Of a DNA stretch of 64,000 nt, positions 8,280 to 16,996 are shown one piece after another; position 1 is the first letter of the stretch, and every line of letters begins with the position of its first letter. Source of the stretch: Jiella soli (lineage in GTDB: Bacteria > Pseudomonadota > Alphaproteobacteria > Rhizobiales > Rhizobiaceae). Location of the stretch: NCBI RefSeq assembly GCF_020615385.1, contig NZ_JAJAVB010000013.1:1-64000 (forward strand). The letters are read 5' to 3'. The position numbers and the translations under genes are program-made. The notes beneath the pieces were generated by a model, which was given only the letters and a program-made list of their open reading frames with translations, did no database searches and was not told the origin of the DNA.

Positions 8280-8512
8280 ATGCGGAGCGCCCCGATCACC
8301 TTATCGCACCCGATTGCCGGCCTGTCACCGCCGGCTGGCGGCGCGAGGCGGTGGGTCGCCGCGCGCGTATCCGATTGAATCCCGTGCGGAGCGCGATCGC
8401 TTTGCCGTCCGATCCCACTGTTGTGACACAATCTTTCCCGATGGCCGGATCCCCATTCGCATCCGGATCGCGCGCTGACGGGACGCCTTTCGCCTCTCGA
8501 AGGAGACAGCTC

Positions 8513-9001
8513 ATGGCGAGCCTGAGATCGATGGAACTCAACATCAACGGCGTGCTCCATGCCGTCACGCTGGAGCCGCGGGTGACGCTGCTCGACGCGC
8601 TGCGTGAGCATCTGGGCCTCACCGGGACCAAGAAGGGCTGCGATCAAGGCCAGTGCGGCGCCTGCACCGTGCATGTCGACGGCGAGCGCGTGCTCGCCTG
8701 CCTCACTCTGGCGGTCCAGGCGGAGGGCCGGGAGGTGACGACGATCGAAGGGTTGTCGGGCGAGGACGGCACGCTCGATGTCGTGCAGCAGGCCTTCCTG
8801 GAGGAGGACGCCTTCCAGTGCGGCTATTGCACGCCGGGCCAGGTCATGTCGGCCGTCGCCTGCATCCGCGAGGGCCACGCCGGCACGGACGCGGAAATCC
8901 GGGAGTTCATGGCCGGCAATCTGTGCCGCTGCGGTGCCTATAACGGCATCGTCGCGGCCGTGCGCAAGGCGGCGCAGAGCGTGGAAGGAGCCACGGCGTG
9001 A
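8513..9001 (+). CDS. Aldehyde oxidoreductase, [2Fe-2S] subunit (PaoA/YagT-like)
   Basis: The 162-residue small subunit of a xanthine-oxidase-family enzyme carries two [2Fe-2S] clusters. The plant-ferredoxin-like cluster uses Cys-43, -48, -51 and -63 (CDQGQCGAC). The second uses Cys-103, -106, -138 and -140 (CGYC and CRC). No Tat or Sec signal is visible, unlike E. coli PaoA, so the enzyme should be cytoplasmic. AAGGAG eight bases before the ATG fixes the start. It is the first gene of a three-gene operon, and its stop overlaps the GTG start of the FAD subunit. It passes electrons from the molybdenum centre to FAD. Confidence 0.94.
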   Translation: MASLRSMELNINGVLHAVTLEPRVTLLDALREHLGLTGTKKGCDQGQCGACTVHVDGERVLACLTLAVQAEGREVTTIEGLSGEDGTLDVVQQAFLEEDAFQCGYCTPGQVMSAVACIREGHAGTDAEIREFMAGNLCRCGAYNGIVAAVRKAAQSVEGATA

Positions 9002-9981
9002 TCGACTTCGACTATACCCGCGCGAAGAGCCTCGACGAGGCAGCGAGCTTGGCGGCCGATCCAGGCGCGGCGCTCCTCGCCGGCGGAACCACGCTGATCG
9101 ACCTTGCCAAATGCGGCGTAGCCAAGCCGCGAACCGTGGTCGACATCACCCGGCTGCCGGATCTCCCGGCGATCGCGCACAACGAGGACGGCGCGACGAT
9201 CGGCGCGCTCGCCACGATGAGCCGCGTCGCCGCCGATGCCGGAGTCCAGGCGCGCTTTCCGGCGGTCTCGCAGTCGCTGCTCCTCGCCGCTTCCGCGCAG
9301 CTGCGCAACATGGCGACGATCGGCGGCAATCTCCTGCAGCGCACGCGCTGTTCTTATTTTCGCGATCCCGCCGGCTATCCCGCCTGCAACAAGCGCCGGC
9401 CCGGCTCGGGCTGCTCGGCGCTGGAGAACGTGACCCGCGACCACGCGATCCTCGGGACCAGCGACCAGTGCATCGCGCTCTATCCGGGCGATCTCGCCGT
9501 CGCCCTCACGGCCTTCGACGCGACCATCCGCACGGACCGGCGCGAGATCCCGATCGCGGACTTCTTCCTCGAACCGGACGGTGCGCCGGAGCGCGAGACG
9601 GTACTGGACCCCGGCGAGATCGTCACCGCGGTGCATGTACCGGCGTCGGCGGCGGCCGCAAATTCCACCTATCTGAAGGTCCGCGACCGCGCCTCCTACG
9701 AGTTCGCGGCTGCGAGCGCCGCCGTCGGCCTCGAACTCGAGCCGGACGGGAAGACGATCCGCGACATCCGCGTCGCGCTCGGCGGCGTCGCGACAAGGCC
9801 CTGGCGGGCGGAGGCGGTCGAGGCCGCGCTGACGGGCAGGGTGCTCGACGAAGCGAGTGTCCGCGAGGCAAGCCGCTCGGCGGTCGAGGGCGCCAAGTCC
9901 TGGCCGGGCAATCGCTACAAGATCGAACTTCTCCCACGCGTCGTCGCACGCGCGATCCTCAAGGTCGGAGGAATCCGATGA
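8998..9981 (+). CDS. Aldehyde oxidoreductase, FAD-binding subunit with extra FeS cluster (PaoB/YagS-like)
   Basis: This 327-residue protein has the FAD_binding_5 domain (LLAGGTTLIDL, residues 27-37, and RNMATIGGNLLQ, 103-114) and a C-terminal CO dehydrogenase flavoprotein domain. Between them a loop holds Cys-118, -130, -139 and -158, the pattern of the extra [4Fe-4S] cluster known from PaoB and 4-hydroxybenzoyl-CoA reductase. This places the enzyme in the PaoABC branch rather than among ordinary xanthine dehydrogenases. The start is a GTG overlapping the previous stop; the stop overlaps the ATG of the large subunit. Confidence 0.93.
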   Translation: MIDFDYTRAKSLDEAASLAADPGAALLAGGTTLIDLAKCGVAKPRTVVDITRLPDLPAIAHNEDGATIGALATMSRVAADAGVQARFPAVSQSLLLAASAQLRNMATIGGNLLQRTRCSYFRDPAGYPACNKRRPGSGCSALENVTRDHAILGTSDQCIALYPGDLAVALTAFDATIRTDRREIPIADFFLEPDGAPERETVLDPGEIVTAVHVPASAAAANSTYLKVRDRASYEFAAASAAVGLELEPDGKTIRDIRVALGGVATRPWRAEAVEAALTGRVLDEASVREASRSAVEGAKSWPGNRYKIELLPRVVARAILKVGGIR

Positions 9982-12278
9982 GCCTCACGGACACTCAAAC
10001 CAAATTCGGCCGTGCTGCCGACAGCGAAGCGAACGGTCCGCTCGGGCGGGTGAGCGTGCGGGGAGACGGCGCGCCGAAGGTCCGGGGCGCTGCGACCTAT
10101 GCGCTGGAACAGCCGGTCGAAAACGTCCTCCATTGCGTCCTCGTCCAGGCGACAATCGGGGCGGGCCGCGTCGTGGCGATTGACAAGGGCGCGGCCGAGG
10201 CGGCGCCAGGCGTGCGGCTGGTGCTCGACACTGAGAATTCGCTGAAGCTCAAGCCGATGCCGGACTTCTTCGGCAACACCCCGCCGGGCGATACCTATGT
10301 GCCCTTCGCCCGCGAGGTGCGCTTCAACGGGGAGCTCGTCGCGGCGGTCGTCGCCGATACGCTGGAAGAGGCCCGTGCCGCCGCTGATCTCCTCGACATC
10401 GCCTACGAGGAAGCACCGAGCGTGCCGACCTTCGCCGACGCGCGGGCCGGCGAGGGGCGCTCTACGGATGCCCTTGCCAAGGAGTGGGGCGAGCCGGAGG
10501 TCGCCTATCGCGATGCGCCCGTCCGCTTCGAAGGAACTTACGAGACGCCGCGCGAATACAATGTGCCGATCGAGCCGCATGGGCTGATCGCGCATTGGGA
10601 GGAAGACGACCGGCTGACGATCTACGAGCCGACGCAATGGGTCGACGGCACCGCGCGGAATTATGCCGGCTGGTTCGGCCTTGCCTTCGAGAATGTCCGG
10701 ATCGTCTCGCCCTATATCGGCGGCGGCTTCGGCTCGAAGGCGCAGGGCCTGCCGCATTCGGCGGCCGCGGCGATTGCCGCGAAGATGCTCGGCCGGCCGG
10801 TGAAGCTGGCGGTGACGCGGCCCCAGACCTTCACCGCCTATGGCGGCCGCCCGGCTACGCGCCAGACGCTGAAGCTTTCGGCGACGCCGGATGGCAAGCT
10901 CGTCTCACTCGACCACGACGCCGCCAGCGAAACCTCGGTCTACGGCAATTTCGCCGAGACGCTCGGCGTCGTCACCAAGATGATGTACGCCGTGCCGAAT
11001 TTCCGCTCGCGCCAGCGGGTCGTGCCGGTCAATACGGTGCTGCCGGGCCCGTTCCGCGCGCCGGGCAAGAACCCCAGCGCCTTCGCCCTGGAATGCGCGA
11101 TGGACGAGCTTGCGGTCGAGCTCGGTATCGATCCGGTGGAACTGCGTCGGCGGAACGAGCCGGACCACGACTACGAGAACGGTAAGCCCTGGTCATCGCG
11201 GCGGCTCTTGCAATGCTACGACGTTGCGGGCGAGGCCTTCGGCTGGGCAGGGCGGAACCCCGAGCCGCGATCGATGCGCGACGGCCGCGAGCTGATCGGC
11301 TGGGGCATGGCCGTCGGCACGCATCCGGTCTACGCCGCGCCGGGCGAGGCGACGGTGCGGGTGCTTTCCGACGGATCGGTCGAGGTGCTGTCGAGCGCCA
11401 TCGACATGGGGACCGGGACCTACACCATCCTCGCCCAGACTGCGGCGGACGTCCTCGGCGTTCCCGTCGAATCCGTCTCGGTGAAGCTCGGCGATTCCCG
11501 GCTCGGCCGCGCGCCGGTCGCCGGCGGCTCGCAGCTCGCCAATCTGATGACGGCGGCGGTCCACAAGACGGCGCTTGCGGCGCGGGACGAACTGGTTACC
11601 CTCGGCCTCACCGATCCCCGTTCGCCGCTGCGCGACCAGGCGAACACGCTGACCGTCAAGGACGGACGAATCGGTGCCCCGCGCGGGGCGGCCATCCCGG
11701 TCGGAGAGCTCCTGTCGGCGACAGGGCGCGACCATCTCCAGGTCACGCGTGACACGCTGCCGCCGGGCGAGCGTTCGGTCGAGGAGCGCCAGCGTATGTT
11801 CTCGACGCTGGCGGGCCGCGGATCGCTGCCCGAAGCGCCCGTGTCGAAGCACTCCTTCTGCGCCCACTTCATCGAGGTTCGTGTCGACGAGGACTTCGGC
11901 ACGGTCCGCGTCTCGCGCGTCGTCACGGCGCTCGATGCCGGCCGGCTCTACAATCCCAAGCTCGCCGAGAGCCAGTTCAAGGGCGGCATCGTGATGGGTA
12001 TCGGCATGGCGCTGCTCGAAGAGGGCGTCACCGACCCGCGCAACGGCCGCATCCTCTCATCGAACCTTGCCGATTACCGCATCGCGACGAATGCCGATGT
12101 CCCGGACATCGAGACGATCTCCGTGGGCGAGCCAGACTATGACGCGACGCCGCTCGGCGGCAAGGCGGTTGGCGAGCTCGCCATCGTCGGCGTCGCCCCG
12201 GCAATCGCCAACGCGGTCTGCCACGCGACCGGCAAGCGTGTGCGCAGTTTGCCGATTACGCTGGAGAGTTTGCTGTAA
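9978..12278 (+). CDS. Aldehyde oxidoreductase, molybdenum cofactor-binding subunit (PaoC/YagR-like)
   Basis: The 766-residue catalytic subunit has the aldehyde oxidase a/b hammerhead domain (RGAATYALE..., roughly residues 30-140) and the molybdopterin-binding domains after it. IGGGFGSKAQGLPH and PFRAPGKNPSAFALE are the usual cofactor-contact motifs. GGKAVGELAIVG near the C terminus supplies the catalytic Glu at about residue 733. It should oxidise aldehydes to carboxylic acids with molybdopterin cytosine dinucleotide as cofactor. No XdhC/PaoD-type maturation gene follows, although family members need one; it must be encoded elsewhere. Confidence 0.94.
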   Translation: MSLTDTQTKFGRAADSEANGPLGRVSVRGDGAPKVRGAATYALEQPVENVLHCVLVQATIGAGRVVAIDKGAAEAAPGVRLVLDTENSLKLKPMPDFFGNTPPGDTYVPFAREVRFNGELVAAVVADTLEEARAAADLLDIAYEEAPSVPTFADARAGEGRSTDALAKEWGEPEVAYRDAPVRFEGTYETPREYNVPIEPHGLIAHWEEDDRLTIYEPTQWVDGTARNYAGWFGLAFENVRIVSPYIGGGFGSKAQGLPHSAAAAIAAKMLGRPVKLAVTRPQTFTAYGGRPATRQTLKLSATPDGKLVSLDHDAASETSVYGNFAETLGVVTKMMYAVPNFRSRQRVVPVNTVLPGPFRAPGKNPSAFALECAMDELAVELGIDPVELRRRNEPDHDYENGKPWSSRRLLQCYDVAGEAFGWAGRNPEPRSMRDGRELIGWGMAVGTHPVYAAPGEATVRVLSDGSVEVLSSAIDMGTGTYTILAQTAADVLGVPVESVSVKLGDSRLGRAPVAGGSQLANLMTAAVHKTALAARDELVTLGLTDPRSPLRDQANTLTVKDGRIGAPRGAAIPVGELLSATGRDHLQVTRDTLPPGERSVEERQRMFSTLAGRGSLPEAPVSKHSFCAHFIEVRVDEDFGTVRVSRVVTALDAGRLYNPKLAESQFKGGIVMGIGMALLEEGVTDPRNGRILSSNLADYRIATNADVPDIETISVGEPDYDATPLGGKAVGELAIVGVAPAIANAVCHATGKRVRSLPITLESLL

Positions 12279-12427
12279 CGTCCGGCTGGCTGGCGTGGGC
12301 TGAACAAAGCGCGCCGGGGCGCAAGCCTCGCGGGGCTGCGCCGCGGCCGCTTTCGTTAGTCGGAGCTTGCAGGGCGGGCACCTGACCGGACGGCTCCCGA
12401 AAAGGGACCGATCCGGCGAAGGCAGAC

Positions 12428-12958
12428 TTACCGCGCCAGCGCGCTCTGGCGCATGTCGCCGGTGCGCTTGAGGCTCATGCCGATCACCGGGACGAGCTGC
12501 GAGGCGACGCGCACCGAGACCGTGATCGCCAAGGCGTCGTCGCCGTCGAGACGGGCGATCATTGCGCCCTTCAGCTGCTTGCGGTCGAGGCCGACGACGA
12601 TCCTGTCGCCGTCGACATTGCCGGAGACGATGTCGAGGCCGCGGCCCTTGGCGCCGTCCTGGAAGGCGCCGCGATAGCCGTTGCCAGCGCGCGTGACTTC
12701 GGCGCGCATCGGCTGCGAGAACAGGCCGACGCGGCAGGAGCCGTCGAGCGCGACGCCGACAGTCTTGGAGGGACGGGCGCCGTCGAAGGTGCAGACGAAT
12801 TTCGTGCCCTTGTATTTGCCGGCGACGACTTCGCCCGGGCCGGACCAGCTACCCTGAACCCTCTGGAAAAAGGCTTCGTCGGAATCGGCGAATGCAGGTG
12901 TCGCCACGACCGAGCCGGCGATGGCGAGGGCGAGACCGGCAGCGGCGGGACGCAACAT
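12428..12958 (-). CDS. Periplasmic protein of unknown function
   Basis: The 176-residue product starts with a signal peptide (AAAGLALAIAGSVVATPAFA, cleavage near residue 25). The mature domain looks like a small beta-barrel: GSWSGPGEVVAGKYKGTKFVCTFDG, then repeated short strands ending GMSLKRTG. The two cysteines (FVCTF and GSCRV) may pair. The ATG at 12958 follows GGAAGG at seven bases and is preferred to a TTG two codons upstream. No function is recognised. It is a single gene facing the oxidoreductase operon. Confidence 0.8.
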   Translation of the reverse strand: MLRPAAAGLALAIAGSVVATPAFADSDEAFFQRVQGSWSGPGEVVAGKYKGTKFVCTFDGARPSKTVGVALDGSCRVGLFSQPMRAEVTRAGNGYRGAFQDGAKGRGLDIVSGNVDGDRIVVGLDRKQLKGAMIARLDGDDALAITVSVRVASQLVPVIGMSLKRTGDMRQSALAR

Positions 12959-13047
12959 GGACAAACCTTCCTGACTTGAAAAACCAAGCGTTTACCCTGT
13001 CAGTATCGCTGCGAACGGTTAATCAAGCCTTGCGCCGGTCGGTCCCT

Positions 13048-14157
13048 TCACGCGCTCGTGTCCCGTCTGCGCATCGCCCGTTCGGCGAGCGAGTTGCTGC
13101 CGCCGATCACCGAGAGTTCGCCCAGCATGTCCGAGATCGTCGGCCGGCGCTCGCGAAGGAAGGGCAGGGGACGGCAGAGATCCATGGCGGCGAGGCCGAC
13201 CCGGGCGGTCAGGAGGCCATTGACCACGCCCTCGCCGAGCCGCGAGGAAAGCCGTGCGGCGACGCCATGGCCGAGCAGCTGCTGGACGACGCCGTCGCCG
13301 ATCGCGATGGAGCCGGTGACCGCGAGATGGGCGACGACGTTGCGCGTCAGGCGGATCAGGCCGAGCGTTCCCGGCCGTGCGCCATAGAGTTCGGACATGC
13401 GACGGATCAGCTTAACCGTCTCGAACAGGACGTAGGAAACGTCGACCAGCGCCTTGGGGCTGACCGCCGTCACCACGGAGACCCGCTTGGCCGAGGCGAG
13501 GACCAGGGCCCGCGCCTCGATGTCGAGCGGCACGAGGAGCTCGCGTTCGGCCAGCGCTACGAGGTCGGCGGGATCAATGACGTCGTCGGCCACGGCGGCG
13601 AGGCGCGCGCGTCCCTCGGCCGTCTGCGGCCGGCCGCTGATCAGCGTGGTCAAGGCTGCAACGGCGGACCGCGCCTCGGGTAGCGAATCCGATTGATAGG
13701 CGGCGAGGCCCTTCTGGCGCTCGCGGTCGATCGCGCCGAGCCGCATCAGGCCGATCGCCTCACGCGCCGCGACGCCGATGGCCCCGATCACGAAGAGGGC
13801 GGCGACGGCGAGTGCCGTCCAGCCGAGCCATTCGTTGCGCTCGAAGAGCTGGCGGACGATGTCGTCGACGGCAAGACCGACGGCAAAGGAGACGAGAATG
13901 CCGAAGGCGGTGACGAACAGCTTTCCGAAGGAAAAGCCCCGCCGGATCGGCGAAGCCGGCTCGACCTCCAGCCCCTCCAGCACATCCTGGTCGACCGCCT
14001 CGTCCGGATCGATCTCCAGCCGGGCGAGATCCTCGAAGGCGCGCGGCGGCCGTTGCGCGACTTCCGGCGCGGCCCGCTGTTCTTCCGCCTCGCGCTCGGC
14101 GCCAGGCAGCCGGTAGGCGCCCGGCCGGCGGCGCGGTCTGTTCGGGTCGTCGCTCAT
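13048..14157 (-). CDS. YcjF-like (TIGR01620/DUF697) inner-membrane protein
   Basis: This 369-residue protein has a proline/arginine-rich cytoplasmic N-terminus (residues 1-75) and two membrane segments near 80-97 and 112-132. A long C-terminal DUF697-type helical domain follows, with SPKALVDVSYVLFETVKLIRRMSE and RLGEGVVNGLLTARVGLAAM. The pairing with a YcjX-like GTPase gene is conserved in proteobacteria; the E. coli pair belongs to the phage-shock envelope stress regulon. Its ATG overlaps the YcjX stop (ATGA), so the two are translationally coupled. The gene's own role is unknown. Confidence 0.9.
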   Translation of the reverse strand: MSDDPNRPRRRPGAYRLPGAEREAEEQRAAPEVAQRPPRAFEDLARLEIDPDEAVDQDVLEGLEVEPASPIRRGFSFGKLFVTAFGILVSFAVGLAVDDIVRQLFERNEWLGWTALAVAALFVIGAIGVAAREAIGLMRLGAIDRERQKGLAAYQSDSLPEARSAVAALTTLISGRPQTAEGRARLAAVADDVIDPADLVALAERELLVPLDIEARALVLASAKRVSVVTAVSPKALVDVSYVLFETVKLIRRMSELYGARPGTLGLIRLTRNVVAHLAVTGSIAIGDGVVQQLLGHGVAARLSSRLGEGVVNGLLTARVGLAAMDLCRPLPFLRERRPTISDMLGELSVIGGSNSLAERAMRRRDTSA

Positions 14158-15605
14158 GTCAGGCGGTCTCCGATGAGGAATTCCAGAGCCCGGTCGAGCC
14201 GGATATGCGGCAGCGACAGGGTGACGCCCTCGGCCGAGCGTTCCAGCCGCGGCGGCCGGAAGCGGACGAACTGGATGGCACCGGCCGCAAGCTCGCCGTC
14301 CGCCTTGAACAGCGCTGCCGGATCGGCCGGAAGATCGCCGGGAAAGATGCCGGTCTCGCTCTTGCCGTCGAAGCTTTCGTCGCCGATCCGCTCGCCGGCG
14401 GCAGGCGTGCCGACGATGAGCGGCAGCGTCTCGCCATTCTCCTCGACGCTCGCCTCGCGCGTGGCGCGGACGGCGGCCATGGCGAGGACCTCGGTGCGGG
14501 CTCCGGAGAACCGCGCCCGCTTGGTCGCGTCGTCGACGAGGCGCCTGACGATCGCTTCCAGCCGGCGGTGGCTGTCGCGATGAAGGTGGTCGGCCTTGGT
14601 CGCGGCGACGAGGATCTTGTCGATCCGCCGGGTGAGGAAGGAGGCGAGCCAGGAACTGCGGCCGGGCCGGAAACAGGCGAGAATGTCGGTCAGCGCGGTC
14701 TCGAGATCGGCGACCGCTTCCGGCCCGGCATTGATCGCCTGAAGCGCGTCGACGAGCAGGATCTGCCGGTCGAGCCGTGCGAAATGTTCCCGGAAGAACG
14801 GCTTCACCACCACCGATTTGTAGGCCTCGTAGCGCCGCGCCATCAAAGCCGCGAGCGAGCCTTTCGGATAGTTCTTGCCCTTTTCGACCGGCAGCGGCGC
14901 GAAGGAGAGGGCGGGCGAGCCTTCGAGATCGCCCGGCATCAGGAAGCGCCCGGGCGGCAGGGTCGACAGCGCCGTACGATCCTGGCGGCAGGCCTGGAGA
15001 TAGCCGGCGAAGGCCGCCTTCAGCGCCTGCACCGTCGGCTCGTCGGCCTTGGCCTCGAGATCCGTCCGGTCGATCAGCGCCAGATACTCTCGCGCCACCT
15101 CGCGGCGCGACGGCAGCCGCGCCCGTTCGATCGCCTCGGTCGAAAAGGCCCGGAAGTCCTTGTCGATCAGCGGCAGGTCGAGCAGCCATTCGCCGGGATA
15201 GTCGACGATGTCGATCGACAGGCGTCCGCCGGGCAGCATGCGCCGCCATGTGGAGGCGGATTCGAAGTCGATGGTCAGTCGCAGTTCGGAGATCGCGCGG
15301 GTCGACTGCGGCCAGGCGCGGTCTTCGAGGATCGTGCGGATATGGTCCTCGTACTGGAAGCGCGGGACCGCATCGTCCGGCTGCTCCTCCAGATAGGTGC
15401 CGAGGATGCGCCCGTCGGCCTTCGCCCGGAACATCGGCAGGCGTCCCTCATGGAGGAGGTTGTGGACGAGCGCGGTGATAAACACCGTCTTTCCGGCCCG
15501 CGACAGGCCGGTGACGCCCAGCCTCAGGGTCGGATGCAGGAGATGCGAGGTGCGATCGGTGAAATTGTCGAGGACGAGGCGGGCTTCGTCGGCGAGGGAA
15601 GTCAT
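14154..15605 (-). CDS. YcjX-like P-loop GTPase
   Basis: The 483-residue product is a member of the YcjX family of predicted GTP-binding proteins. The Walker A motif GLSRAGKT is at residues 33-40, and the Walker B-like region is SIDIVDYPGEWLLDLPL. VAATKADHL is in the position of the G4 motif that confers guanine specificity. Length is normal for the family (about 470-490). It is the upstream partner of the YcjF-like gene, and both are thought to act at the inner membrane in envelope stress; the exact activity is not established. Confidence 0.92.
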   Translation of the reverse strand: MTSLADEARLVLDNFTDRTSHLLHPTLRLGVTGLSRAGKTVFITALVHNLLHEGRLPMFRAKADGRILGTYLEEQPDDAVPRFQYEDHIRTILEDRAWPQSTRAISELRLTIDFESASTWRRMLPGGRLSIDIVDYPGEWLLDLPLIDKDFRAFSTEAIERARLPSRREVAREYLALIDRTDLEAKADEPTVQALKAAFAGYLQACRQDRTALSTLPPGRFLMPGDLEGSPALSFAPLPVEKGKNYPKGSLAALMARRYEAYKSVVVKPFFREHFARLDRQILLVDALQAINAGPEAVADLETALTDILACFRPGRSSWLASFLTRRIDKILVAATKADHLHRDSHRRLEAIVRRLVDDATKRARFSGARTEVLAMAAVRATREASVEENGETLPLIVGTPAAGERIGDESFDGKSETGIFPGDLPADPAALFKADGELAAGAIQFVRFRPPRLERSAEGVTLSLPHIRLDRALEFLIGDRLT

Positions 15606-15688
15606 CGGGGCGAGGAGCCGTCCACGTCTGAGGAAAGTTGCCGTCGATATAGGTGGTGCGGCCGCCGATCAGTAGACCGGCCGGCGCC

Positions 15689-16213
15689 TCAGCGTTCCTC
15701 GCGGGGGATGATCACACCCGCCAGGAAGCCGGTTTTCGGCGCGATTTCGCCGAGCGGCCGGTCGAAGGCGATCGTCGCGAAGGCCGAGGTGGGAAATCCC
15801 TCAGCGATCGCCTTGAGCGCCTCCCGTTCGCCGTCTGCGACCAGCGAACGGGCGAAATCCTCCACCATCGGATTGTGGCCGACGAGAAGCACGGCGTTCC
15901 TGCCGGAGTGGCGCTTCGCTGCCGCGTAATAGGCCTCGGTGCCGAGCGCGTAGAGGTCGTTGGACAATTCTTCGAAGAGGCCGGCCGGCAAGGCCGGGCG
16001 GATCGCCTCCAGCGTCTCGATCGCCCGCACCGCGGTGGAGCAGATCACGGCGTCGATGCCGATCTCGGCATCCTGCAGCAGGCGGCAGAGCAGCTCCGCC
16101 TCACGACGTCCGCGCTCGTCCAGCGGCCGCTGATGATCGCGCTGGCCGGGGCTCGCCCAGGAGGAATGGGCGTGCCGGAGAATGAGGAGGCTGGTCTTGG
16201 ACGATCCGGTCAT
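15689..16213 (-). CDS. Histidine phosphatase family protein, SixA-like
   Basis: This 174-residue protein has the RHAHS motif at residues 13-17, whose first His is the phospho-acceptor. A second catalytic His lies in LLVGHNPMVE near residue 114. Length and motifs fit SixA-type phosphohistidine phosphatases. SixA acts on phosphohistidine of HPt/PTS proteins in E. coli; the substrate here is not known. It is divergent from the P19-like gene, with 149 bp between them that hold a 9-bp inverted repeat. Confidence 0.88.
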   Translation of the reverse strand: MTGSSKTSLLILRHAHSSWASPGQRDHQRPLDERGRREAELLCRLLQDAEIGIDAVICSTAVRAIETLEAIRPALPAGLFEELSNDLYALGTEAYYAAAKRHSGRNAVLLVGHNPMVEDFARSLVADGEREALKAIAEGFPTSAFATIAFDRPLGEIAPKTGFLAGVIIPREER

Positions 16214-16260
16214 TTACCCGGAGTAAGACGAAACGCGCGGCCGGGCAATCCGCCGCCTTT

Positions 16261-16287
16261 TGCCGGCCCTCGTTGTTTGGGCCGGCA
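16261..16287. repeat. 9-bp inverted repeat between divergent genes
   Basis: TGCCGGCCC and GGGCCGGCA flank a nine-base spacer. It lies 48 bp upstream of the SixA-like start and 76 bp upstream of the P19-like start. Neither strand has a T run after it, so a terminator is unlikely. It may be an operator or an mRNA hairpin. Confidence 0.45.
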
Positions 16288-16362
16288 TGACCGGATGGTC
16301 ACGAAACCAAGCCTTGCGACCGGGCGTTGCCCTCACGACCACACAGCATGAAAGGGACGATC

Positions 16363-16929
16363 ATGACCAGCGACAATGCTGCAGCAGACCGCAATCCGCC
16401 GGCGACGCCGAGCGACGAGGCCGACCGCAAGCAGCTTCGCCTCGCCAAGGAGGAGGGCGCGAAATATCTCGCATCGCTGGAATACATGGCGAACGAGGTC
16501 GCCGACAATGGCGGCCAGCAGCATGCCGGCGACTTCATCGTCGCCTTCGCGCAGGAGCGCGCCGAGGGCATGTACGAGATGAAGGACGGCAAGCTCGAAT
16601 GGGCGGAGGCCGCCAAGGACAAGAACTGCCACATGGAGATCGCCGTCCTCGACGCGACCGACCACCGCTTCGTGCCCTATCTTGACATCACCTGCACGCT
16701 GAAGAAGGAGGGCGAGCCGCCGGTCGAGTTCAAGCCGCAGTTCCTCTGGCATCCCGGGCTCTATCACTACGGCCAGGATCTGAAGGTTCCCGGAGACGGC
16801 ACCTACGATCTTCATGTCGCGATCGCCGCCCCCACCTTTCCACGCCACGACGAGGTGAACGGCAAGCGCTACGGCGAGCCGGTCGAGGTGACGTTCGAAA
16901 AGATCGCCATCACCACCGGGCGGGAATAG
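16363..16929 (+). CDS. P19/Tp34-like (Fe2+ transport-associated) protein without signal peptide
   Basis: The 188-residue product resembles the P19/Tp34 metal-binding fold (Pfam 'Fe2+ transport protein'). CHMEIAVLDATDHRFVPYLDI matches the strand that carries a metal-binding Met/His, and QFLWHPGLYHYGQDL matches the central HYG motif. YDLHVAIAAPTFPRHDE matches the last His-containing region. Known members are periplasmic, but this one starts MTSDNAAADRN and has no signal peptide, so it may be cytoplasmic or diverged. AGGGA before the ATG at 16363 supports that start. No FTR1-type permease is adjacent. Confidence 0.7.
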   Translation: MTSDNAAADRNPPATPSDEADRKQLRLAKEEGAKYLASLEYMANEVADNGGQQHAGDFIVAFAQERAEGMYEMKDGKLEWAEAAKDKNCHMEIAVLDATDHRFVPYLDITCTLKKEGEPPVEFKPQFLWHPGLYHYGQDLKVPGDGTYDLHVAIAAPTFPRHDEVNGKRYGEPVEVTFEKIAITTGRE

Positions 16930-16946
16930 CCCGGCCGTCTGCGGCC

Positions 16947-16979
16947 CGCGCCGGCCTGCATCTTGGCAAGTCCGGCGCG
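16947..16979. terminator. Possible weak bidirectional terminator
   Basis: CGCGCCGG and CCGGCGCG pair across a 17-base loop in the 67 bp between the convergent P19-like and MFS genes. The T tract is poor on both strands, so the call is tentative. Confidence 0.3.
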
Positions 16980-16996
16980 GCAGGCTTCGGAGGAAG

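Noticed and set aside
8778-9977. A long frame fused upstream of the molybdenum subunit
   Set aside because: It covers the FeS and FAD subunit genes in a different frame; the real large subunit begins at the ATG at 9978 overlapping the previous stop.
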